Below, piece by piece: positions 34,100 to 46,122 of a stretch of DNA of 64,000 nt (its first letter is position 1; each line of letters begins with the position of its first letter). The notes under the pieces are model-generated. The model saw only the letters and a program-made list of their open reading frames with translations. It was not told where the DNA came from and made no database searches. This stretch comes from Brachypodium distachyon (lineage: Eukaryota > Streptophyta > Magnoliopsida > Poales > Poaceae). The stretch is taken from contig NC_016133.3 in assembly GCF_000005505.3 (NCBI RefSeq), positions 44,667,237-44,731,236 on the forward strand. Direction: 5' to 3'. The position numbers and the translations under genes are program-made.

Positions 34100-35000
34100 A
34101 GGCAATTTCCTGATTTAACTATAGGTTTAGCTGATGCATTGAAGCCGGATAAATTTTCCGAAATGTACTTCAAGAGATGGCAATTAAAGGCCATGCTTTG
34201 GTTGTAGACTCTGAAAATATTCTGGGTGACAGACGGCAAAACCAGAGGGAGGTTTATCTGAGTAAGCTCAGAAAAATTTCTAGGATGCCAATGTTGCCTT
34301 TGGAGGATGCATTCTAAGTGTTCTTTCTGACCGTCTTTGTGATGTGTATATGCACTTAGAAGACGGGAAGGAGCTGTGGGATGCACTGGATGCTAAATTC
34401 GGTGCAACCGATGCAGACAGTGAACTATATACCATGGAGTTTTGAACGACTACAAGATGGTGGATAACCGTTCTGTAGTTGAACAGGCGTATGAGATACA
34501 TATCATTGTGAGAGAGCTCAAGCTTCTCAAGTGTGAATTGCCCGACAAGTACGTGGCTGGGTGCATTATTGCAAAGTTACCTCCTGAATGGAGGATCTTC
34601 GCCATGTCTCTGAAACACAAGAGACAGGAGATATCAGTTGAACAACTGATAGCGTCCCTTGATGTTGAAGAGAAAGCTCGGGCTAAGGACACCATTGAGA
34701 AGGCTGTTGATTTTCCGTCTAACGCCAATATGGTACAGAGGAACTTTCGCGGCAACGGAAAAAACAAAGGGAGAAGTCCGCTGTTGTTAACAACAACAAG
34801 CCTGTGCAAACTACTACCTTCAAGAAGAAGAAGAAAGTAAACAAAGGCGAGATGAATGGTTTCACCTGTGGAGAGCTCGGCCACTTTTCCAGAAACTGTC
34901 CTGATTGTGCAGATCGGAGAGGGAAAAAGGGGCAGAAGACTGTCAACGTCGTGACCGCTAGCAACACTGACACATACGGTATTTTACCTACTGTTCTTTC
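34100..35000 (+). pseudogene. Copia gag remnant
   Basis: Pieces of a copia gag can be read in shifting frames: KRWQLKAMLW at about 34175, the ELWDALDAKF region at about 34370, and a longer stretch at 34442-34790 with AKLPPEWRIFAMSLKH and SVEQLIASLDVEEKAR. The CCHC zinc knuckle near 34858-34900 lacks its first Cys (Gly instead), with CGELGHFSRNC remaining. Stops and frameshifts before 34442 make it non-functional. Confidence 0.8.
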
Positions 35001-35009
35001 AGTATTTCA

Positions 35010-38000
35010 ATCTCCATGTTGGTGGATTGATATGGGTGCTAACACTACAACAAATATGTCTTGTCGAGACATTTTCATTGAGGCAATGTACTTTTTGTCT
35101 CTACCTAGAGACAATTTTAAAACAAAGTTTCATGTAGAGGCATTCTATGAGACGCTATGGACAATGTCTTAAATATAGAGACACTAGTTGAGACATTATG
35201 GTGTAGAGACATTTTTTGAGGCATTTAATAGATTGTCACAAAACTCATGTAGAGACATGGTTTTGAGATACCTGAGGAAATGACCTTAGGGTATTGTTAG
35301 AGACACTATTTGAGACACATATTATGTTGTGTAGAGACATTCTTAGAAGGTTTGAGACATGTAGCAGACTACTCATAATAATTTCATTAGAAGTATAAGC
35401 AAGAATTGGTATCAGGTTGAGATGGTTAGGTGAGTGTGTAGTTTTCCTTAAGGTCTTGAGTTCGAGGATTGGTTTCAACATTATTTTTTCAATGCATATT
35501 TTCTAGCACATCACTATAGAGACACAATTTAATGTCTTTACAAAATGTCACGTTGAATGTAGAGACAATATAGTGTCTCTATGAAATGTCTAAAAAGTAT
35601 AAAGACACAATGCAATGTCTTTATGAAATGTCGTCTTGAACATAGAGACGGTATGGTGTCTCTATGCAATGTCTATTACAATAGAGACGTTTTCTTAGTG
35701 TCTCATCACACATAGCGACACTGTCCGTAGTGAAAGTTTTGTGGCATTGTACCAAGCGTGTCTAAAGTTATGTAGAGACAATTATAGTGTCTCTACAAAC
35801 CAAAAATAGTGTCTCTACGGGCTATTTCTCTTGTAGTGTAATGTTCATGTATGTTCTGACATCTCTTTGTTTACTTCTTACCAGCATGGAAGGGATTCAA
35901 CCGTCTTGATGGCGAACGGGTCGCATGCAGCTGTTCTTGGTGTTGGTACGGTCGATCTGAAGTTTACTTTGGGAAAGATCGTGCGGCTAAGGAACGTGAT
36001 GCATGTCCCCTCCATGAACAAGAATCTCGTTAGCGGTTCCCTTTTATGCAGAGATGGTTTTAAGGTAGTTTTGGAGTCTAATAAAGTGGTTGTGTCCAAA
36101 CATGGACAATTTATTGGTAAAGGCTATGAGTGCGGAGGTTTGTTCCGTTTTTTCCTTTCTGATTTTAGTGACATGTTAGTGAACCATATTTGTGGCAGTG
36201 TTAATGATGATGCAAGTGTTTGGCACTCTCGTTTATGTCATGTTAATTTTGGTTTAATGTATCGGCTATCCACTATGAGTTTAATTCCTACTTTCACCGT
36301 TGCCAAAGGTTCTAAGTGCCATAGTTGTGTGCAATCAAAGCAACCTTGAAAGCCCCACACGGAGGCTGAGGAGAGAAATCTGGCACCTCTAGAACTCATA
36401 CATTCTGATATTTGTGAGATGAATGGTGTGTTGACAAAAGGTGGAAAAAGATATTTCATGACGTTAATTGATGATGCTACTAGATTCTGCTATGTTTATT
36501 TGTTGCGAACTAAAGATGAGACTTTAGACTACTTTAAAATCTATAAGGCTGAAGTTGAAAATCAATTGGAGAGAAAGATCAAACGTTTTAGGTCAGATCG
36601 TGGTGGCGAGTATTTTTCCAATGTATTTGATGAGTTTTGTGCGGAACATGATATTATTCATGAGAGGACACCTCCCTATTCTCCCCAATCAAACGGGGTC
36701 GCCAAGAGGAAAAACCGCACGTTGATTGACTTGGTGAATTCCATGTTAGCCACTGCCGGTTTATCTAAGGCATGGGAGGGGGAGGCGCTACTGACTTCAT
36801 GTCATATCCTGGATAAAGTTTCAAACAAAAATAAAAAGAAGACTCCCTACGAGGAGTGGATTGGAAGAAAGCCATCACTTTCTTACTTGCGCACTTGGGG
36901 ATGTTTGGCGAATGTCAACGTTCCAATTCCCAAGAAACGCTAGTTCGGACCGAAGACAATGTATTGTGTCTTTCTAGACTATGCTCAGCGGAGCGTGGTT
37001 TATAGATTCTTAGTAGTTAAATCCGAGGTACCTGATATGCATGTTGACACTATTATGGAATCTCGTGATGCAACATTTTTTAAGAATATTTTTCCTATGG
37101 AAGATATGCATAGCATTGGTAGAATTTCTTCTGAAATATTACCTGAGTCTAGCATACCTGAAACTAATACATCTGATAATGAATCTGAACATCATAAGGA
37201 TGATGTTGAGAAGGATGACAATGAAGCTCCTTCCAGGAGTAAGAGACGAAGGATTGCAAAATCCTTCGGTGATGACTTCATTGTGTACCTTGTGGAGGAT
37301 ACTCCCAAAACCATTGCAGAGGCATATGCATCTCCGGATGCAGATGACTGGAAAGAAGCTATTCAGAGTAAGATGGAATCCATTCTTTCTAATGGGACTT
37401 GGGAGCTATCTGAACGACCCCACGGTTGTAAGCCAGTAGGCTGCAAGTGGGTGTTCAAGAAGAAGCTAAGGCCTGACGGTACTATTGAAAAGTATAAGGC
37501 ACGGCTTGTGGCGAAAGGCTACAGTCAGAAAGAAGGCGAATATTACTTTGACACCTATTCACCCGTTGCTAGACTTAGTACCATTCGAGTACTACTATCC
37601 CTGGCTGCCTCCTATGGTCTTGTCGTTCATCAAATGGACGTAAAGACAACTTTCCTTAACGGAGAGTTGGAAGAGGAAATTTACATGGATCAGCCAGATG
37701 GATTTGTGGTAAAGGGTGAAGAGAGAAAGGTGTGCAAGTTACTAAAATCTTTGTATGGACTAAAACAAACACCTAAGCAATGGCACGAGAAGTTTGACAG
37801 AACTTTAACTTCTGCAGGCTTTGTCATTAATGAGGCTGATAGATGTGTGTACTATCGCCATGGTGGGGGCGAAGGTGTTATTTTGTGTTTATACGTGGAT
37901 GATATTCTGATTTTTTGTACAAACATAAAAGTGATAAATGAGGTCAAGTTGTTTCTATCAAATTGCTTTGATATGAAAGATCTGGGAAAGGCTGATGTTA

Positions 38001-38854
38001 TTCTTAACATTAAGTTGGTTAAAGATGAGAGTGGAATTACTTTGTTGCAATCCCACTATATTGAGAAGGTCTTGAGTTGCTTCGGTTTTACTGACAGCAA
38101 ATCTTCACCAACACCGTATGACCCCAGCGTGATACTCAGAAAGAACAATGGAGAAGGGAAAGATCAATTGAGATACTCTCAAATAATCGGTTCCCTTATG
38201 TACTTAGCTAGCGCTACGAGGCCTGATATCTCTTTTGCTGCGAGCAAATTGAGTAGGTTCACGTCAAACCCGGTTATATATCATTGGCGTGCACTAGAAA
38301 GGATATTGCGCTATCTAAAAGGTACAATGAGTTATGAAATACATTATTCAGGACATTCAGCTGTGCTTGAGGGATATTGTGATTCGAACTGGATCTCTGA
38401 AACAGATGATCTCTATGCCACAACCGGATATGCCTTCATACTTGGTGGTGGTGTAGTATGATGGAGATCTTGCAAACAGACCATATTGACGAGGTCAACT
38501 ATGGAAGCAGAACTTGCTGCTTTAGATACAGCCACCTTTGAGGCAGAGTGGCTGAGAGATCTTTTGATGGACTTGCATGTGGTTGAAAAACCAGTGCCGG
38601 CTATTCTGATGAACTATGATAATCAAACGGTTATTACTAAAGTGAATAGCTCAAAGGATAACGCGAAGTCATCAAAACACGTGAGGAGACGTGTGCAGTC
38701 TGTCAAGAAATTAAAAAACTCCGGAGTGATAACTGTGACATATATTCAAACAGACAAAAACCTGGCAGATCTCTTTACCAAGGGACTATCACGTAATGTG
38801 ATAGAGAGTGCATCGAGGGAGATGGGGTTGAGACCCATGAATGTTGTGCCATAG
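35010..38854 (+). pseudogene. Copia pol remnant (protease, integrase, RT, RNase H)
   Basis: One reading frame carries all pol domains, interrupted by a nested element and three stops. The aspartic protease site is WWIDMGA at 35020, where the expected Ser/Thr is Met. The frame is cut at 35043 by a CACTA insertion and resumes at 35839. The GAG-pre-integrase His-Cys region follows (VWHSRLCH … CHSCVQ, 36210-36340), then the integrase core with DDAT and SDRGGEY…NGVAKRKNR (36410-36720). Reverse transcriptase has KARLVAKGYSQ and the YVDDILIF catalytic motif (about 37893). RNase H lies at 38350-38854. Stops occur at 36347-36349 (TGA), 36941-36943 (TAG) and 38459-38461 (TGA). Confidence 0.9.
35043..35838. 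mobile_element. Small non-autonomous CACTA element nested in copia pol
   Basis: It begins CACTACAACAAATATG and ends in the inverted form (…CTCTTGTAGTG). TAA flanks both sides (35040-35042 and 35839-35841). Its 796 bases are filled with short direct and inverted copies of GTAGAGACA/TGTCTCTA words, the subterminal array of a CACTA family distinct from the element at 5143. No coding capacity. Removing it restores the continuity of the copia reading phase, which confirms the insertion. Confidence 0.9.
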
Positions 38855-39390
38855 TGGTAACCCAACCTATGTGATCGGAGATCCCGAGAAATAGGATCTG
38901 GGAAGAACGAAGCTATCGGTATAACAGAGAAGAGTATGTTATAACCCTCTCTATGTGAAGATGTGCGACTCTCAAATTGCTATAAGGCAGGTTGGCGACA
39001 TGTCTTAATGTGTTCATTGCGGCTATGAGTAGCGAAAAATACTGTCCTACAGAGTATTCTTGAAAGAACACATCTATATGAGTCCGACTATCTAACGTCG
39101 CAGTCTATGAGTGGGTGATCTCTAGTAACTCATGAAGAGACCACGGAGTATGACGCATATGCTCCACCCGCGGGGTAGACTACTGATAGCCCAGTACTAG
39201 TTGACTTTGAGTGAAATCTATTTTACGCCATCTTGCAATTCAAGGCTTAGTCCATTGTGAGTGTGGATGGATGTAACTTAAAGTTTTAGGCAGAAGTTCA
39301 ACTTAACAGTCTCTGCTAAAACACTAATATATAAACAAGTAGCGAGAATAGGTAAATCTCTAAATGGGTATTTGAGATCTGGTGGGGGAT

Positions 39391-40300
39391 TGTTAGAATT
39401 TGGTAGGCCTTATCAGCTCAAGCCCAAGTTTTAATAAATTCTGAAAATCTCAAAGACCCATTCATGAAGTGGGATGAGAGGAGTGGAAATAAAAATAGTC
39501 CACCTTGCTAGTTTAGAGTGAGTGAGACCAACATATAAGGGATGTTGCTTCTCATCTATTGAGCAAGTGAGCAAGGGAAATGCCCACGCGTGCTCCTCCT
39601 CCTACTCCGCTCGCCTCGTCACGACGCGCGCGCGCCACGTTTCGTGGTTCGAGTTCGAGGCTTTGACGGGTCGGGTCGGTGTGGTGCTTCCTATCTTTTT
39701 GTCACGCGCACGAGGTATTTTTGAAATCTGTTACAGACGCGTGCAGATTTTGTGGAGTCGGTTCAGGTTTCCTAAACCGAACCGACCTATACCTGCGTGA
39801 CTATATATACAGCCGCCCCGTCCCTCCGATCAGTACGCAACACAACCGAACTAGGATTTCGCCTGTCTCTCGCTTTTGCACCGTCGTCGTAGTCTACTCC
39901 ATCCCGAGCGCCGGCGTGCACCCGCGATCGGGAGAGCGGGTGTTCGGAACGTTTCGCCTTTGCGATCCTGTACGGGAGAGGGCGAATAAGGTTTTTGGGA
40001 AGCGCTCCGCACGACTGCTCGCTTCCCTGCAACCACGGGTCGTCTGCCTCCTCGAACCGGCGGGTGCGGGACACGCCGCCGTCTTCTTCGTCAACAACTT
40101 CGTCAAGCGAACGCAACAGCAACTTCCTCTCCACCGCAACAGTACGTACATTGTGATTCGATCTGTTATTTAGTTATGCTCTGCGAGTTCATATTGCTGG
40201 TTGGACTGTTTAATACTTTTACTATTTTCGAGATGCATCTGTTAGTTGCTAGGAATTATTCGTTGAATTGTTATTTTCGAAATTGTTTAATTTTCCAACA
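39391..40300 (+). repeat. Right LTR of the copia element
   Basis: 910 bases, aligned over its whole length with the left LTR. It starts directly after the purine-rich GGTGGGGGAT and ends CCAACA, followed by the ACACC target duplication. Confidence 0.9.
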
Positions 40301-40305
40301 ACACC

Positions 40306-40542
40306 AAGTGCTGCAAGATGTTCAGTCTGATATCGACCCGAGCAGCAACTAAAACATACACCGACATCTTGTCCATGAATCGAGTAGATTGCACATGCAC
40401 CATATCTTCCCGAATTGACACGGTGATGAGAGCAAACAGATCATCGTCGTCACCTCCATTTCCTTCTCCCTCCTTGGTGTCTTCCTCACCGCGGTCTGCT
40501 CCAGGATGATGTCGACGTCCCACGGCTTGGAGTCGAGTAGAA
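40306..40542. other. Unique DNA between the copia element and duplication copy B
   Basis: About 240 bases without a recognised feature. A 78-codon open frame on the minus strand starts in this stretch and runs into the LTR. It has no domain that I recognise. Confidence 0.35.
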
Positions 40543-40920
40543 TTATGTCTTCATCGCAATTAACACTGATACACACCAGAAATGAAAGACCAGAGCATGA
40601 AACGTACTCTGCTGCATAGAAAATATAAACTACCACTGTTAAGCATCTTCAGTATCCAACATCAGAACGCAAACAAAGTGCGTTCGTAGAAGTGGCTCTA
40701 ACTCTCAGGCAAAATCTCCAGCGATACAACAACGTGACGTGCTAATTACGACCCCATTAGGCAAAATCTACAGTGTATCGGCAACATGCACATCAACTCT
40801 GTCTTCGACAAAGAGGAAAAAATAGCACTTCAAGTTCAACCTGTAGATTAACCCTCAACCGTCCCAACTTAGTATCAGCTTTCTCTACTTGATCAAAATT
40901 CAAAACTATGTGGCGTGCAG

Positions 40921-43900
40921 CTATCCTTCCTCGTCGAACAAACCCGTCCAGAAGCAATCTTCAATTTCAGTGGTTCGGCTGGATTGCGCTTGCACTTCGA
41001 CGATCTCGTTGTCACTATCAGCTCTGGCTTCACCACTTGGACCAATCCGGACACCGTCCTTGAACTGAACCAGTATTACAGCAGAATTGTCCTCCGACCT
41101 CAGGCATAGATTTTGAAGTGACTCACAGATGGCACGCGGATTTGTCATCCCCTGCGTTCACCACAACAATCCTGTCAGGAAATGCAAAACAGGCCGTTGC
41201 TATGGTCTTCAAATTAGATCTCAACAGGTCAGAGAATCACATCGCATTGATAGGACATATATTCAGTACCAAATAATACTACACATGTGGAGTCATTCCT
41301 TGAAACAACAGTATGCCAACCAATATATTTCTTCAACTAGTACAATATTTATTTCTAATGTCTCCAATGACAAGCAGAAAAAGAAAATAGAGGAAACAAG
41401 ACTCACATTTCGTAAGCATGCGTGTACAAATTCAACCGCTTGTTGACTTGTGATGACATCCCTGAAGAAGAAGAAAAACAAGACATGTCTAATTTTGCTA
41501 TGGTAATATATAAGCGGAAGTATAAAGTATGAAACAAAAGAAAAAAAATCAAACATATTGTGCTAACTACTAAGCATATATGCAAGACATATGGCTTCAC
41601 TCCCTGATTAGTTTAGCATTCTCCGGCAGGAACAGAATACTAAGCCCAATTCCTATTGGTGTAAATGTGTCGTGAAGCACTAAGGTTATTAGTAACAGAG
41701 ACGAGTCGAAAATATGAAGCTGCGAATATCCAAATAGCAAAGTCAACCAGACATAAAACCATCCAAAGGCACCACAAAGCACTAGCTAACCAACCCAGAG
41801 AACGTTAATTCCTCCAGTTCAAGAAATGATACCAAACTGAGTTACACATGGCTTCAAAGTAACCCGAACTCAGAAGATTACAATCCCGAGCACATCGAAT
41901 TTATCTAAAGCAAATGTGACAACCTCCCTGGATAAATACTACTCCCTCCGATACTAAATTGTTGTCGTAATATTGCATGTATCTAGACGCTTTTTAAGAA
42001 TAGATACATACATATTTGGACAAATTTGAGACAAGAATTTAGGATCGGAGGGAGGACTAGTTTAAGATGAAACAAGCATGAATATTGCACTTAGAAACAA
42101 GTATAGAAAAATAACCACTTGTGTTGTTTTTGTCAGGATTTACCAGATACCATCACTTGCAATAATAAGAAATTCAGTATCATCAGTTATGTTCACCTAG
42201 AAACAAAAATAAAAGGTCAATTCCATCAGATCACGCACATCTTAAACTTAAACTCAGCACAACGAACATAGTTACAAACTTACAGCGCGAATGCTAGGAT
42301 TGCATGTCACCATTTGTTCTGCACGAGGCAAAGTTTTGTTCTGCTTGTACTGAAAATCACCTGAAATGTAAGCAGACAAAACGCCCATCAACATTGAAAT
42401 AGATTTTGTGCAACCAACAAAAAAGAAACCAGATAAGACTATACCAATGGCTCTGGACATGGCTAATTTTCCATCAACACGGTAGATGCCCAATTCTGTC
42501 CCGACTACTTGTCCTGCTAGTACCTTAGGGAACATATCCATGAGTACTTGTCCTCCTGCTGCTTGAATTCTCGCCTTTTCATTTCGGTGGTATGGTTTGT
42601 GTTCCATGGATAGATTAATTGCCTTTGGATGAAATGGATATAAGGACTATCAGTCACCACTTGAGTGCATTAATTATGACAATATTGGATGTCCACAGAG
42701 AAAGTTGACAAGAAAATGGCCACTATACCTGACCATTCCTTGAGAGTACACAACGGGAATCACCAACATTACCAACAATGATCTGGTTGCCTCTAATGAT
42801 AGCCACACATGCTGTGCTTCCTTCATATTGGGGCCCAATGTAACGTGCCTGAAAAAATAAACGATAAATTACAAAATGAAGTATGCAACAAACAGTTTCA
42901 TAAGCTTATGGAGAAAAAGGTTGCCAAGAAACAAAGTGCCATCCCTGAGAACGTCATTTATGATATGCCCTTCGATAAAAGAAGCAAACTGGTATGAAAA
43001 CAAAAGATCAACTCGAACATGGGAAAAGATAAGGACCAACGTTCATTGTAACATATGGAGCATTCGGCTTCAGATTTAGAAAACTAGGCACATGATATAA
43101 CAAGTAGGATCAAGTACTTATTATGGATAAGAGGGAGTAATTGGGTAAGGAGATAAATATATCAGTATATCACTGCCAACTCCAAAGCACATCTTGGAGA
43201 AGTACAATATTATCATACTCAAACGATCCCTCCAGTTCCTTTTTACACATGATAATATGCAAGCATTGTCCAAGAGATGAAAATTTATTAACTTCTTCAA
43301 CAGCTGGATGCTTAAAGAACATTCAGGAATTGATATATCACCTTCACGGGCCAAGCAGCACAAAGACTAGTCCTGAGACACCTCATCAAATAGCAATAAC
43401 CACGAGGATTAGCTAACTCCCTCCATTCATCCGATTGCTGCAACTGCTCATCAATTCTGCAACAGTTAGCAGTAACTTAATTACATATTCCATATTTGCA
43501 CATGCAAAAAGTGACCTTATGTAGTAATCGCAACTCTCAAAGAAAAGAAGGTATAAGCTTGACTTTTTTTTTACTTTTCAATATTGAAAAAGAAGTGAAC
43601 TTATGTAGTCGAAAATGTAGAGTACATGATTTAATCATCTAGGAAATAACCTGAAAAACACATGCTCCATTGCGGTAGCCGGATTGTTGCCATAGTCTGG
43701 ATCATTGACAAGCTCAATATGAAATTGTCTTGCGCAATACAGTGCTACTTCACCTCCTGAAATATAAAATATATAACTGAAGTCATTATCTAATATAGAT
43801 GAGTATATATAACTCAGTATGGCCATCATATATGACAGAAAACGAAGGGTGGATCAACCATATGTGTGTACAAGGCTACAAGCTCATATTTCAAAACAAT

Positions 43901-44672
43901 ATGAAGAACAACTCTAGCTAAAATATCTCTACAATATTCGTGTTTGACTGGAAAGAAAGCATACATCCAAGTACTCAACATATTGCTAAAATAATCTGGA
44001 AAAAGTTTAGAATGATTCATGTTATCCCTGTGGTATCTTAGCACAGAATTGGTTACATATGTTGAACTGTAGCATCATTAAAGAATTGATTAATCTAAAC
44101 TGTATTAAATGTTGAAAACAGTGGCATAAATAGTAAACCGTACAAAGCATGAAGGGATATAATGCTAATACACAAATGCACATGATCTGTACTTCTTGAT
44201 AGCTCTCAAGTATATATATTTTTAATGAAAGAACTCCTTTAATCGATACATGAAATTGTCAGTTATGCTAATAGCAGAAAGGTTTTGATTTTGTTGTGAT
44301 AATATCAGTAAAGATCAAACCTCCATGGCCGTCGTAAACACCAAAGAATGATGTAGACTGGGAACCATCTAGATCTAGGATGGCTGCATGCTGAAATAAG
44401 AAGGTGCAATCAAGTTCAGTATCCACCACATTGCAAGCTAAATTGATCATCTACTTTCTAGAACTATCATCCCAATAATCTTAAAACGTACTTTCTAGAA
44501 CTATCATCCCTATAATCTTACAAAGTACTGCAATAATATTACTCACAGCATCTTCCATTTCCTCAGGCCATCCTTGCATAGATGAGGTGGCATACTTAAT
44601 TGAGTCATTCTCTCCTGCGGTAGACAACTTGGATGTTACGGGAAGGCTAGGAAGGCTACCAGCTGCACCCAT
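40921..44672 (-). CDS. Protein phosphatase 2C-like, copy B, with altered catalytic residues
   Basis: Ten coding exons on the minus strand, all with intact GT-AG sites and phase, give 376 codons: 44672-44547, 44390-44321, 43756-43651, 43456-43342, 42848-42729, 42622-42445, 42360-42284, 42196-42144, 41461-41407 and 41151-40921. The PP2C frame and most motifs remain ([56 protein letters not shown]). However, the Arg of SSMQGWR is Pro36 and the Asp of DHKP is Glu186. The neighbouring stretch [16 protein letters not shown] also diverges strongly from copy A. The Arg binds substrate phosphate in PP2Cs, so activity is probably reduced or lost. The gene may encode a pseudophosphatase or be at an early stage of decay. 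The tail lacks the Pro-rich segment of copy A. Confidence 0.85.
41942..42056. mobile_element. Stowaway MITE in intron 8 of PP2C copy B
   Basis: It starts CTCCCTCCGATACTAAATTG and ends …GAATTTAGGATCGGAGGGAG. TA is at the left (41940-41941); the right TA is mutated to GA. The right half of the same MITE is present in copy A at about 26760-26794, so the insertion predates the duplication. Confidence 0.8.
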
Positions 44673-46112
44673 TACAGGGTTATCTTTCCTGAAAGATTTC
44701 GGTATGAGTACAACAGCCTGGAAATCGCTATCAGCAAAACCTAGACTGAACATACTGACACTGCATCGCAGAATGCATATATACCCACAAACTTGTTTGA
44801 ACACATATATGCAATTATTTGCAGAGTTCAAAGCAATTCTATGACAGGGGTACTCAAGCTTGGATTCAGAACCCCCCCTGAGTGCATCACAGGATGCTTA
44901 TATAATGACGAAGTTGCATTATTCAGGTGTACTAACGGAATGCAGGGCTTTGCATCGAATAGTTCACACGAGAATTAAACCAAAACCTATATATGGTCAC
45001 TGTGAACAATATACATGAGTACATTTCCAACAACAAAATAGCGGATGATAACAGCAGTATATGCATAGATGCGACCTTGCTCGCATAGTCACATTAGCAT
45101 CCAGGAAGAATTGAAGAAGAACAAAGTTGCTGTCAAAACAGCAATGACGCGCTACAGATACCATGACGGTAACCAACTAGTCCAGCATTAAAAACTGACG
45201 CGGTGCACCGTGGCCAGGAAGAAGAAACCAACATAAGACAACTCAAATCTATTATGTACGACAAGGATCAAAACCCTTTTGAAGAAGAGAAACATGCAGA
45301 TAGATTTAGAACATTAATTAGCAGTCAACAGAGCGCAAGGACGAACAGAGCAGCAAAACCCATCGGGATTAAGAAACAGGTGGTGCAAATCCCAAATCCA
45401 TAGACGCTGCGAAGAAATTGCTATTTCTGGACACCGCGGTAAATAAGAAAACAAAGCAATTAAGAGAACGACAGATGACATCGGTGTAGCTAGCATGCAT
45501 GCACCGAAAACAGCAACAATAAAAACGATGGGAATCATGGGGAAGAGGATAGAGATCACCACCGGGTTGGGGGTGCTCCTTAGACTCCTCCAACAAAACC
45601 CCATCAGCAACCGCAAAAGCAACAAAAGCATCGACAAAAAAATTGATACGGAAGAGAGGCGATTAGAGATGAATCATCGAGTCTCAGTGATTTTAACATC
45701 GTCCTCTTCCTCCTTACAACAACTAAAAGCATCAACGCAAAAATAAAACGGTAAGAAAAAAAAAGCAACGAAAAAGGACACAACGCAAGGAACACGATTG
45801 AACGGGGATCGAAGAAGCACGGGAACAGCAGCACGCAAGGATCGGAGAAGCACGCGAACAGCAGCACATAATGCAGGCGAGAACGCGAGAACAGAGCGCG
45901 CGGTGAAGAGAAGAAGAAGAATCTTACGGCCAGGGTTCGCGTTACGGTTTGAGAGGAGAAGGAGATCGGAAGGGAAGGGGAGGGGAGATGAAATGCAGGG
46001 GGAGATGGTCTCCTCACCTTTCCGCTGCTCTGGAGAGGAGAATCGAAAGTGGTTATGCTGCAGCAGAGCCTGCAGAGCCCAGAGGTGAGGTGCATGCAGA
46101 CGCAGGTGCAGC

Positions 46113-46122
46113 AAATATGTAG
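46113..46122 (-). promoter_or_regulatory. Altered TATA position of PP2C copy B
   Basis: At the place where copy A has TTATATATT, copy B reads CTACATATT on the minus strand, with flanking bases otherwise aligned (GAGACCA… upstream, TTTGCTGC downstream). This is a likely loss of a canonical TATA box. Confidence 0.45.

Larger units (their letters stand above)
33131..40300 (+). mobile_element. Ty1/copia LTR retrotransposon, decayed
   Basis: Two similar LTRs (33131-34081 and 39391-40300) begin TGTTAGAATTTGGT and end CAACA. ACACC flanks both outer ends (33126-33130 and 40301-40305), a perfect 5-bp target duplication. The purine tract GGTGGGGGAT precedes the right LTR. The interior holds gag and pol in the copia order (protease, integrase, reverse transcriptase, RNase H), broken by stops, frameshifts and a nested CACTA element. 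The LTRs differ by many substitutions and indels, so the insertion is old. It separates the two PP2C copies. Confidence 0.92.

Noticed and set aside
40306..40523. Minus-strand frame with VHVQSTRFMDKMSVYVLV beside the copia element
   Set aside because: Considered as a gene remnant, but no family could be named and it runs into the LTR, so it is left unassigned.
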